Shown piece after piece: positions 1-12,184 of a stretch of 64,000 nt of DNA. How positions within the stretch are numbered: the first letter of the stretch is position 1; each line of letters opens with the position of its first letter. A model generated the notes under the pieces. That model saw nothing but the letters and a program-made list of their open reading frames with translations, was not told the DNA's origin and searched no databases. This DNA is from Latrodectus hesperus (Eukaryota; Arthropoda; Arachnida; Araneae; Theridiidae), in NCBI GenBank assembly GCA_037975125.1, contig CM075862.1, forward strand, positions 43,895,777 through 43,959,776, read 5' to 3'. Made by a program: the position numbers and the translations under genes.

Positions 1-148
1 GACATAGAATTTAGCACGTTTCAGCATGGAGTCCTCATATTTTAAAATTAGCAATTTTATTAGATCACAGATTTTTATATAAGCTTGTTAAATTTTATAA
101 TATTTTTGTAACTTTAAGCGGACTGGAAATAAACTACAATAAATTTAT

Positions 149-303
149 GGATTGGTTTGTTACATTACGATTATTTTTGTTGACGGGAATTAATTTAGCC
201 GCGCGGAATCTACGATTTAAATTCAATTCCGAACAACTACAAACATCCCTACCGAGATGAGAATCGAACCTATGAGCAAGCTACAGCGACGCAGCTTTAT
301 ATT
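149..303 (-). mobile_element. tRNA-derived SINE, family A, minus-strand copy
   Basis: Read on the minus strand, a tRNA-like promoter B box (GGTTCGATTCTC) near 250 is followed by GGATGTTTGTAGTTGTTCGG and a tail ending AACAAACCAATCC. The same order (B box, GGATGTTTGTAGTGG, long T/A body, AAACCAA end) occurs at 16815-16980, 20965-21118, 35986-36150 and 53600-53777. The A-box half is poorly preserved. Confidence 0.6.
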
Positions 304-447
304 ATTCTAAATCATCTACTCACACACACACAAATTGCGTGTATGATTTTTGTGAAAGGAAATAAAAATATTGATTAAAGAAATTTAGTTTTATCTTTTC
401 CATTTTACTCAAGTTAAGGCTCATTTCTCTTCAGCATGAAATTTTTT

Positions 448-905
448 TCTAATCGAATCAATCCCATGTTGAACTTTTCGGTAATAAAGTGGTAGATAGT
501 CTTGCTGAGGAACTTTGTAAGCGTCTGGTTTCTTCTTCTTCAGAACTTAATAACCTAAAACGTTTTCCCCGAAAAATACCAAAATAATAAGGATTGGCTG
601 GTACACCCTACTCACTCCTGGTACAGGACTCGTAAGTCAAACTTGTTTCTTACACTCTCATGTGATAGTAAAACATGCACCAGACTCTTTTTACAAGCTA
701 CCTGAAATGTCTGATATTTTCTACCATAAGAAATCCTACCCTTTTACTCCAAAATGTCAAGCACTTTAGGTTTCTGCTAAACACATCTAGGAATGTTTGG
801 ATCTTTTCTAGAAAGAAACTTATTTTTCCCCTTTTCAAGTCTTCAACTTCTTAAACGTCAGCGGATTCAATGATCTGAGACTTCGTCAGACTCTAGGTTG
901 GTGAT
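448..905 (+). mobile_element. LINE 3' end remnant (RNase H tail and C-terminal knuckle region), degenerate
   Basis: Plus-strand translation gives the RNase H end motif SHVELFGNKVVDSLAEE (family form SHV.I.GNE.AD.LAKE) at about 465-525. It continues as DWLVHPTHSWYRTRKS and LTLSCDSKTCTRLFLQ around 590-705, then a broken knuckle and tail (SAKHI..CLDLF, FQVFNFLNVSGFNDLR) to about 880. Several stops and frameshifts break it. The order matches the end of Jockey-like non-LTR ORF2 proteins with an RNase H domain. No reverse transcriptase part remains, so this is an old 5'-truncated copy. It is the same family as the copy at 5540-5995. Confidence 0.7.
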
Positions 906-1526
906 AAGCGATAACATCAATAGTTTTATCTTATAACAAAAACTGAGTATCTCATGTTAAAGTATAAAATTTGGCATGTACTGCTAAAATTGCTTTAATA
1001 TGCAAATGAAAAGTAGAATTTGGGCACATAATATTTTAAACCATAATTAAATCCACATCAATCTCTAACATATTATCTTTTCTACAAATTTTTCATCACC
1101 AAACTTCTCTTGTACTTTTTAATTTTATTGTGTATTCGATGCATTGTACAACCTTTAATATCTGATTAATTTAATCCACACAAAATATTAGAACATAAAA
1201 CAATAAACATATTTAACACAAATTTTAACTTACTTTTATGCAAAAAATAATTTTAGATTTGCATCTGGCATCCAGTTTCTAAAAAAGTCGCAAGTATTCT
1301 ATGATCTTCTAAGAAATGCAAAAACAAAAATTGTTTTATTTTTATATTTTTACTCTCCATCTCTCGTTTTCTGTGTCAAAAAAGTATCTTATATTCTTTA
1401 TAGCTGCATGTACAAATATAACAAACTCAGTTTTTGAATAGAATATTCTTTACAAAACCACAAAAAAAAAACATTCACGCAGAATTCGAAGAAACGCGCA
1501 CTCACGTAAGAGCTTTCATACCAAAC
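906..1526. other. AT-rich interval without recognisable feature
   Basis: Low-complexity AT sequence with no coding-like frame. It contains the possible 3' UTR of the unidentified minus-strand exon, including a weak AATAAA on the minus strand near 1340. Confidence 0.4.
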
Positions 1527-2002
1527 TTAATATCGATATATCTTCCAGAAAGCATGTACTTCAAAGTAGTTGATATAAATCGTATTCATCGCAATCGCTT
1601 CAAGTTCTATTTGGCACACAAAGAAAGAAAACAGCTCTGAGAAGTTCTTTCTCGTCTTTCCATCTTCATATCCCCACAAAACAGTTGCAATTCCTGGTAC
1701 AAAACATAACTGAGTTACATACTTGCTCATCTTGGAATCTTGTAAGAATGCGGTATGTATTGCTCGGCGGCAGACTATTGCGCCAAATCCAATTTGCTTT
1801 GACAGGGAGTCCCTTAGATATGCTCGCCAGATCTCCTCTTGCAAATAAGTTGGCCACAAAACTTGATAGCTATTGAAGTGCGGTTTATTCATCGCCGCTG
1901 CCAAGACGAGATCTTGGAATATTCTGATTCGCTTATCTCTGTTGACTGTGACTGTGCCTTGTTTAAGAAGACGTGGAAATCTTACGAATTCGAACTTGCA
2001 CG
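1527..2002 (-). CDS. Putative terminal coding exon, unidentified protein
   Basis: An open frame of 157 codons plus a TAA stop runs on the minus strand from a good splice acceptor (CATTCTTTTCAG just upstream of 2002) to 1527, entering in phase 1. A chance frame of this length is unlikely here because stop codons are frequent in this AT-rich sequence. Local base composition is also clearly richer in GC than its flanks. The peptide starts CKFEFVRFPRLLKQGTVTVN, is mixed basic and hydrophobic, and has later segments such as LQEEIWRAYL and FVPGIATVLWGYEDG. I recognise no domain, transmembrane segment or signal peptide. A weak AATAAA lies about 190 bp past the stop on the same strand. It could be the last exon of a gene transcribed like the Runt exon, an orphan gene, or a recent pseudogene or transposon fragment. 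Function unknown. Confidence 0.4.
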
Positions 2003-2239
2003 CTGAAAAGAATGTAAGGCTGAGGATATTCTGAATCGTAATTCTTTATTGCTTTATTTCGCCGATTCCTTTTTACGGGAAATATATTTTACTTCTATTT
2101 GACCAATTTTTTTATATAAATTTAATACAGCACCTATTTAAATTTTTTAATAGTACTTTTGAAATAATTTAAAAGACGAATCAAACGTCACTGATTTATT
2201 TTCTAAATGTAAAAATTGCATAGAAGGAATATAAATACC

Positions 2240-3440
2240 AATAATTTCAGCAATTAATTAATCGATTGATTAAATGATTAATCTCTAAAATTTGTTTTTT
2301 TTTAATGCAAATGGAAATGAAATCAAGAAAAAACATCACTATCTGATTGCCACAAAGAAAATATAAATTCTAAGAAATAAATAGAATTTAGAGACATTTT
2401 TATAGCAAATAGAAGAATGGGTTAAGATTATATTACAAAATTCAACAAAGTATAATTTTAATAATTAACTTAAATATTTTCAGTAACAATTAGTTTTTAT
2501 TTCTTAATAATGTGACACTTTACTCCTTCTCTCTCTTCCTTCTGAACTGTTCTGAGAGCGCCCCTAGTGGGGATAAGGAAAGACTGTCAGATTAGCTTTT
2601 GTATTCGAACAGTTAAGATGTGTTTCGGCATCATTTCTTACTTCTTTCTGTTTGGTAAATGTTGCACTTAAGGCTGTTTTGATTTAACCACCAATAACAG
2701 GACACAATATCACAAAAAAGTAAAAACAAACATCATTGACTGAAAATCATATGAAATACAAATCCTAAATATTAAAACAGGTACCGTGTAAGAGATTAGA
2801 TAAACTTTAAAAGGAATAGAGAGAAGAATGGATTAAGATTATATTGCAGTATTAAACTACAATATTTTTAATAGCATATTAATTCATTCAAATAATTTAA
2901 ATAGCTATTGGTTTTTTAAATACAATCTGAAATAAAAATGAGAGCAAACATCTCTGAATGGGCATAAAAAATGTAAGTACTAAAACAGAAACAAAGGATA
3001 AATTTTAAAGAAAGTATGTCAATGTATTAAAATTATATTTCAATATTCAAAAAATACAATTTTAATAACAAATAATTCAATATAAATAATTTCAGAAAAA
3101 ACTTGTTTTTTAATTGCAAACTGAAACAAGAGTCAGAACAAATATATCACGGACTAAAAGTAACACAAAGAAAACATAAATCCAAATTATTGAAATAAAA
3201 ACTACCTAAATTTTAAAGGAAATTGAAGAATGAATTAAAATTCTATTCTATTAAAAGAAGTATAATTTCAACAAACATTAATCAATTTAAATAATTTCAA
3301 TAACAACTAATTTTTTAAGTTAAATTTAAACAGTATGTATGAACAAATATTAATTGAAAGTCAGAAAGATAATACAAATTCTAAGTATTAATAATTAAAA
3401 AAGGGAATGTACAGGAAAAATAAAAGAATGGATAAAGTTG
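2240..3440. repeat. Diverged ~200-bp tandem repeat array with a GC-richer insertion
   Basis: The anchor GAATGGATTAAGATTATATT and its variants recur near 2414, 2827, 3020, 3228 and 3427, giving a ~200-bp period. Each unit repeats AATAATTTCAGTAACAA and an ACAAAGAAAATATAAATTC-like block. The 413-bp gap between the first two anchors holds an extra, more GC-rich segment at about 2510-2700 that is absent from the other units. No coding frame. Confidence 0.6.
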
Positions 3441-5480
3441 TAATATTTCAAAGTTGTTTGCAAGAATCACTCCTATAAATCCAATCAAAATATTCTCATG
3501 TCTCTAAAATAGTATTTATGTATTATTTAAAATAATTACCTATTATTAAAAATAATAATTTTTTACTTAATATAACGATAAATTATAAATTTAAAAAATA
3601 CTTTGTGGATAACAAAAGGTTTGAATAGGATTTCTACTGATATGAGATTATAAAAAAATGCTACAATACAATCTCTTATTAGTACATTGTAGCAAAAGCC
3701 ATTTTCTAAATTTTTCTTTTAAACCTTTCCATTTTGTTAATTTAAAGTATTTTGCATACTTTCCTTCACTTAAAATTTTGTTCACTTAATATCTTGTTTA
3801 CTTAAAATCATCATCATCAACATAATGTTTTCATGCAAGAAAGTCAAATAAAATTCCTTTTACTCCATAAAATATGCCTCGAAGATTACAAAAGTACATT
3901 CTTTACAAAAATATTTACAAGACAACACACACACGCAAAAGAAGAAAAATTTTAAATAACAAATTTCCGTAGAACAGTAATCGTTTCATTACTCCCCCAA
4001 AAATTAGGAAAAACTGGTGACACTTCTTAAAATCGTTCTGGCTTCTGGAAACTATTTTAAAAACCTTTATGGCATTTATATGCAACTTGCGTTGCAGCAA
4101 AACGTATTAAACATCTTCCACAGCGTCACCATCACCATAAAGTCCACTTACCGCGATATTGAAACTGCCCACGATTATACCTTGTATCACCAGTTTAATG
4201 TTTTTTAAACTGGTGAGAAGACACAAGTTTCAACAGAACCATGCTATGTGCATCCATTCATCAAGCAATAAACCTTGAATTATACAAAAAAATATTGCGT
4301 TGTAAAACTGTATTCGTTTGTGACAAGTCTATCTTTAAATGTCAAAGCTTGCTGTGTCTCACTTCTTTGAACCATGGTATTTGAAGTGGAAAGCTAAAAT
4401 TTTGGACCCAGTCACAATTGAGCAATATGAGATGGATGTTGAAATTGATTTCTATATCAAGTCTCAGAATAGGTGTTTGAAACTTTTCTGAATTTAAGTC
4501 TTTGGAAAATGAGAATAAGACGCACTATCTGGGAAAAGTAACCTGCTCCCTTCCTTAAAGTGGTAAAAAGCCTTGGACAATGAATATCAAAGCCTTTTTT
4601 TATGTCAATAATGTTTTCTCATTGACATCCAAAGTCGATTTCTTTGAAAGAGTTCCGTTCGTGAATAGTTATCGATATTTCGTCAAAGAAGAAACTCAAA
4701 AAACGCTCAAGCATCCATTTCTACAGATAGCTTGAACAAAAATTGATATTCATTCCTGTTGTCCCATAATGGCCAAATTATATTTCAATTCGCAGCTGTT
4801 GCTCTTTAATGTTTCAGCAAAATTAAATCATATATTAATAATACAAAAAGTGATTTTCTAAAGTTTTCTCTACTATTAAATGATGGAAAAATGTCTATTA
4901 CAAAAGTAAAAATGCTAATAGTACAATTTAGTGCAATCACAACCAGAAGCACAACAGAAGTGAGAAGCAGTAGTAAATCGACAATTCTAAACATGTGATA
5001 GGAGGAAAATTGAAAAGAGAAAAGATTCGTGACTTGGTTAATAACTACTTTTTTCTTACTCAGTATAAATGCTCGGTAATAAATTTTTAGTAATTGATGT
5101 CACATAAAATGAAAAGTTTTCGTTTTTAATCTCCTTTATCTTATCATTAAATGAATTCTGATCATAATGGTTTAAAGGTTTGATACTAAATCACTAATTT
5201 CTCCTAAATCAAAATTGACAATAAAATGAAAAGCGTAAGAACAATATCATAATTGGCATTGTGAAGTGTAATTTCCGGTATGAATATGATAATAAGTATG
5301 TACTGAAATTTCTTATCTTTTTCCATTGAGCTTACTATAGACTAATGATAAGTCAGGGAAATGTCTAAGGCTCGATTCCAACCAATGTTGGAAACACGAA
5401 CAGGTTTGTTGCATCTCTACTTTCTGCATGTACATTTCTCGGGATAAATATAAAGCCGTATTTATGAAAGCGTTTTAGCC
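3441..5480. other. AT-rich interval, mostly featureless
   Basis: AT-rich sequence with short direct repeats. The only coding-like stretch is a 50-codon plus-strand frame at 4339-4491, listed separately. No splice-bounded exon or transposon end was recognised. Confidence 0.4.
4339..4491 (+). pseudogene. Small coding-like frame, 50 codons, unknown
   Basis: An ATG-initiated frame reads MSKLAVSHFFEPWYLKWKAK and continues with an acidic stretch to a TGA. Composition is protein-like (three Trp/Tyr pairs, EQYEMDVEID), unlike the surrounding AT sequence. There is no splice context and no recognised family. It may be a transposon-protein fragment or chance. Confidence 0.15.
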
Positions 5481-5539
5481 TTCAGTTTAATAGTTCTTGT
5501 GCACGATTCTTATCTCGGGCCTGTGAATGTTTGTAGTAA

Positions 5540-5995
5540 TTCACCCAAGACCATGATGCATATCTCCAATGGATTTCATCCCATGTAAATATTAGTGGCA
5601 ATGAGACCGCAGATATACTGACCAAAGAGGGCAGTGAAGAAGATAAGCGCACTAGTTCATCACTTACATACAAGGAACATTATTCTAGTGAAAAATCTAG
5701 ACTACATTCAATTTGGTAAATTTCACCCACCCACAAATGATACTCTGGAACATCTCCTGGAAATAAAATGGACCGAAAATCTCAAACTGCCTTGGTCAGA
5801 TTCTCAAAAATGGACATCTAAAATGTTTGAACGTGGTACAAAACATGTAAATAATGCTGTGACCATCCAGACTCACCGAAACATATTCTGGATTGCGTCA
5901 GACTTTCCCGGGAGGATTTATCCTCAAGATCCCTTGCTAGTCATCAACTTTTTGACTGTCAACAGTTTATTGGAGTTGATCTGACAAATGTCAGA
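5540..5995 (+). mobile_element. LINE 3' end remnant (RNase H end, knuckle, C-terminus)
   Basis: Plus-strand reading starts LQWISSHVNISGNETADILT at about 5562, the RNase H terminal motif with the conserved Asn-Glu and Asp. After frameshifts it continues with CDHPDSPKHILDCVRLSRED (knuckle-like Cys, His, Cys) near 5860-5920, and DPLLVINFLTVNSLLELI with a stop near 5983. This is the typical end of a Jockey-like ORF2 with RNase H. A short 3' UTR follows. It is a 5'-truncated, frameshifted and inactive copy of the family seen at 448-905. Confidence 0.75.
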
Positions 5996-7124
5996 TCTTT
6001 AAAGTGGATAAGCCACAACAACACTATAAATTAAAACTTTAGATTTAGGTCGTATTAGTTATCGCTAGCAAAATGTGGCCATAGAGTGACAGATAACAAA
6101 TGCAAATTAAATGTATAATGTACTATGTCCAAAAAGCAATGTAGAGCGAGAAACAAACAAAATCAGACCAAATGTATGGGAGTTTTATTTGCAAACAGAG
6201 ATTGAATAAGGATAAGCAAACCAATGGTATCGTAGTATTCAATGTTATTCCTGATAACAAAAGTGAATGTTAACCAATTACTTCGAAAAAATATTTCGGT
6301 AGGATAAATATGCGAAATGAGAGAGTCTAGTTTCGGCACAACCCACTGTTACACAAGGAGATGAATTTTGCGTAATAACCTCTAGCCTGCATTGCACGTA
6401 TGTACTTTTGACACCGTTTAGTGGACACCCCAGTAGCTGAAGGCTAATTTAAAGTTTTTAAATAAACACTGTTTGAACTTATTCCATGACGATTTTTACA
6501 AATAACGGGTGATGTTAATGTGTTATATAAGAGAAAGGAAACTCTGGAAACCAAAAAGTTTCCTTTCCAGACATATTTACAAGCAAATATGTAATCTTCA
6601 TCTCCCATTGTTGACAGTGGTTGTAATTGAACACAAAATATTTTTACTCCGATCAGTGCAGAAGTTTTATTAAACTTATGTGAACCCTTAAGAATGTGCT
6701 TAATCATTTTCAATATTTTTCTTTTTTTTTTAATCAGTAAATAACAGTTATTATCTATGATGATAACTTCTGCCGAATAATGAATAAGTACAACTCGAAT
6801 TAGTTATTCAACAGTGTTAAATTGTTTGTTATCCATTACATAATGCCAAATTTCTTATTTTTACAATATTTGGAAACTGAACGGTAATCTCATTTTACAT
6901 ATCCCTCAGTAATTTTCCAGTAATCGCTAGAAAAGAAATATATTCAGTGATAGCTTGTATCAAATGAAGATAGAAATGCTGAAAACGTACGACAAAATCA
7001 ATATCTGACGGCACTGAGTTCGAAAAGATTAACATTGTCATCAATTAGATAACGTCTCGTTTATAGATATATATATCATATAAAATAAGGCAATCTCATT
7101 TTAATTACTTTTACCATCCCAATC
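5996..7124. other. AT-rich interval without recognisable feature
   Basis: No coding-like frame, transposon end or tandem repeat was recognised. Composition is the AT-rich background. Confidence 0.35.
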
Positions 7125-7460
7125 TGAGGAGACTTAGTTTCTCATCGACACTGGATAGGAATATTTTAAGCTCGGAGAGGAACAAGTGGGGGCTACAGGA
7201 ACCTCCAGAGCCAATCAGTCATCATTTTAGGATGAAACTTTCCTCACTTCGCATCGCTGTCCTTCCCCCGCAAGTGTTCCCCCCTTCCATCCTTTTGTGG
7301 CAGGTGAGGACAGAAACAACTCTCTCCTGTCCCCAGGATAATTATGAGTTAGGCACTTGGCCTCTTCAATCATCCAGCTGGATGCCGACCACCGACTGAC
7401 CCGATGGGTTAAGATAATAAGTGCAAGGCAAAACAGGAGACTTAAAAGTCTTTCGAGAGC
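7125..7460. promoter_or_regulatory. GC-richer island, candidate conserved non-coding element
   Basis: About 300 bp with markedly higher GC and complexity than its flanks (for example GTCCTTCCCCCGCAAGTG). There is no sustained open frame, no repeat structure and no transposon signature. It lies about 2.2 kb from the Runt exon, on its 3' side. A role as an intronic enhancer is inference from composition only. Confidence 0.25.
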
Positions 7461-7530
7461 TTGTTTCGCTTGAAAGTTGTTTGGAGAGTTGGGAAACTAT
7501 TTTATCAGAAGCAGAAGCAACATAAACTTT

Positions 7531-7532
<2 letters not shown>

Positions 7533-7617
<85 letters not shown>
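7533..7617. repeat. (TA)n microsatellite
   Basis: About 42 TA units, uninterrupted. Confidence 0.99.
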
Positions 7618-7621
<4 letters not shown>

Positions 7622-7979
7622 TCTTTCCAAATATATTTAAATTTATTTAAATATCTTTTACCTTGCATTATTTTTATTATTAATACAAATTTATTACAAA
7701 AATCTCAAATCTCTCAACCTCATGATGTGATGACGGAACATGCCATTCAGAGTCGATTTGAAATTGATATAATTGGTACAAAAAAAGTTTAATCTCATAA
7801 GAAAGAATAATGCGTATCGTGCTGAGACAAATTTGAAAAATCAGCAACTCTAGAAATTTAAGAGGGGATGTCGAAATATGGAAAAAAATTTTGTGGGACA
7901 AGACATACGTGATTCTAAAATTGAGAACATTGCGATTCAAAAAACAATACTGGAATACTGATAGAAAAAAACTAGGCGA

Positions 7980-7982
<3 letters not shown>

Positions 7983-8061
<79 letters not shown>
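7983..8061. repeat. (TA)n microsatellite
   Basis: About 39 uninterrupted TA units, 365 bp from the previous tract. Confidence 0.99.
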
Positions 8062-10476
<2,415 letters not shown>

Positions 10477-10544
10477 GGGAATAAGTTCACAGCGTTTTTA
10501 CCAAAGACTTTTATTTAAACAAAAACAATAATTATAGCAATAAG

Positions 10545-10668
10545 TTAATCAATCATATATTCGCCATTGCTGTTTACAATCTCTGCCCAAAGTTCGACCA
10601 ATTTGTTGATGCAGTTCCGCTTAAAATCGCCTGGTTTGGTGTCAAAGAAGTTATTGAGCCAGTTTCTA
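10545..10668 (-). pseudogene. Mariner transposase C-terminal fragment (inverted left arm)
   Basis: Minus-strand reading gives WLNNFFDTKPGDFKRNC, then INKLVELWAEIVNSNGEYM and a stop. This matches the usual mariner transposase end (..FF..KP..F...GI..L...W...V...G.Y). The frame is intact over ~40 codons but lacks everything upstream. The plus-strand interior and right arm carry the same C-terminus the other way round, so this arm arose by inversion or by joining two copies. Confidence 0.8.
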
Positions 10669-10675
10669 AAGACCT

Positions 10676-11050
10676 CTTGGTGCACTGGGAAATGCTCGAA
10701 AAGAATGCCACAGTCAACAAAAAGCTCTGCATTGCCCAGCTACTCCGCATGAATGAGGCTATTCGAATGAAAAGGCCTGATTGACATGGTCAAACCATAT
10801 TCCTTCTCGACAACGCCATGACCGTTTTTGTACAAGTCGTCAAAACCACATTCCAAGAGTTTCCACCGTATTCACCGGACTTTGCACCGACCGATAACCA
10901 TCTTTTCCGCTTCTTGTCAAACCATACCAAGGTCGTTTACCTTCGATAACAAAGAGGTCCAGATCAGGCGATTTTTGGCGGAACGGCATCAACAAATTGG
11001 TCAAGAGGTGAGAAGAGATCGTAAACAGCAACGGCGAATATATAATTGAT
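10676..11050 (+). pseudogene. Mariner transposase internal fragment, frameshifted
   Basis: Plus-strand reading includes VHWEMLEKNATVNKKLCIAQ, then HGQTIFLLDNAM (second catalytic Asp in LLDNA) and YSPDFAPTDNHLFRFLS (third catalytic Asp in PTD), the DD34D-type signature of mariner. An in-frame stop follows RPD. The spacing between the two Asp is shorter than 34 residues (QEFPPYSPD, where families have a longer QELGWEVLPHPPYSPD-like stretch), so there is an internal deletion. The N-terminal DNA-binding half and first Asp are absent. Cannot encode active transposase. Confidence 0.8.
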
Positions 11051-11136
11051 TAACTTATTGATATAATTATTGTTTTTTGTTTAAATAAAAGTCTTTGGTA
11101 AAAATGCTACGAACTTATTCCCAAACCTATATAATG

Positions 11137-11911
11137 CTTCATATTATCTTATATTCCATGAAAAATAACAAATTTTTTTTCAAACATTTATACATTTAAT
11201 TTTACAAAAAGAATAAATATTAAAATTTTATCCTGAAAAGCAAGTATTTTGTTAAAACAATTTCATTTCCCAATAATAAAGATCACGGTAAATGCATGTT
11301 TCATTAATGTTATATAGCCTTTAAGATGAGGTGGTTTTTATCTCCTGAAAGAAAATATATATTTAGAAACTTGAATGAAATTATTCATAGAATTCACATG
11401 CATGAAAGGTAAAAGGAAGAGATCTGATTGTACTATATCAAAGGACCCAAAGATTTCAATTGTTATTGTCATCAACAGATTTCATGGATGCAAAATTATA
11501 AACTATGCTAAATTAGCAAGAATTTACAATCAAAATGTTTCCAAGTTTTGCATTGAGATTCTACAGCTCTGAACACGTAAACTAGAATAAATATTAAAAT
11601 TTTGTATATCTTTTTAAGCATATTTTAAATTAATTATTTTTTCGATATATTATACAAAAGCTTTTTTTTTAAAAAAAATTAGCAAGAACTTTGAAATAGA
11701 TTCTGTACTTTTCCGTAAGCTAGAAGCAAACAAAAAAAATAAACAGATTTAATGCTAATATTAAGTAAGAGTCGCCAATAAATCGGTTGTGCTAGGCGTA
11801 AACAAAAAATCACTAGAAGCAGGTCTAACATTCCACAAAAGCAGCAAGTGAAGAAAACTCAAACGAAACATTTTTAAGCCTACAGATGCAACAAAATTGC
11901 TCCTATTAAAT
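11137..11911. other. AT-rich interval without recognisable feature
   Basis: A 65-codon plus-strand frame at 11375-11572 is low-complexity and lysine-rich with no family resemblance, so it is taken as chance. Nothing else is seen. Confidence 0.35.
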
Positions 11912-11919
11912 GTATATTT

Positions 11920-12176
11920 GGCACAGGTGCCGTATAATCCATGATTCCAAATTCTGAATTTTTTTGGCTATGAAGAAATGTTGCCAAGATGACGTTTAGT
12001 GACGTGCGCGATGACGTACATATTAGGGTTACCAAATTAGAATTTTCTGCATAATTCTTATAGGTCTATATATATATATGACGTAATAAAAACGAGGTTG
12101 CCAGATACATAAGAAAATCCTCCAAAAAATCACCTATCTCAGAATTTGGCATTATGAATTATACGGTACCTGCGCC
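11920..12176 (+). mobile_element. MITE, 257 bp, copy 1 (8-bp target duplication)
   Basis: The left end is GGCACAGGTGCCGTATAATC; the right end is its diverged complement. Flanks are GTATATTT (11912-11919) and GTGTATTT (12177-12184), an 8-bp duplication with one difference. The interior matches the copies at 18140-18396 and 43821-44074 (shared GCATAATTCTTATAG, GAAGAAATGTTGCCAA). No coding frame, so it is non-autonomous. Confidence 0.9.
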
Positions 12177-12184
12177 GTGTATTT

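Larger units (their letters stand above)
10477..11122. mobile_element. Rearranged mariner element with two inverted 3' ends
   Basis: Both ends carry the same ~190-bp mariner 3' segment in inverted orientation; the outer match is GGGAATAAGTTC at 10477-10488 and its complement at 11111-11122. Each arm includes AAATAAAAGTCTTTGGTA-type UTR and transposase C-terminus. Between them lies a plus-strand internal transposase piece with DNA-cleavage motifs. The element therefore lacks a normal 5' half and behaves as a foldback derivative. No clean TA target duplication is visible at the right edge. Confidence 0.8.

Noticed and set aside
1434..1640. 68-codon plus-strand frame
   Set aside because: It partly overlaps the longer minus-strand exon, and its other half runs into AT-rich flank; no splice sites or motif.
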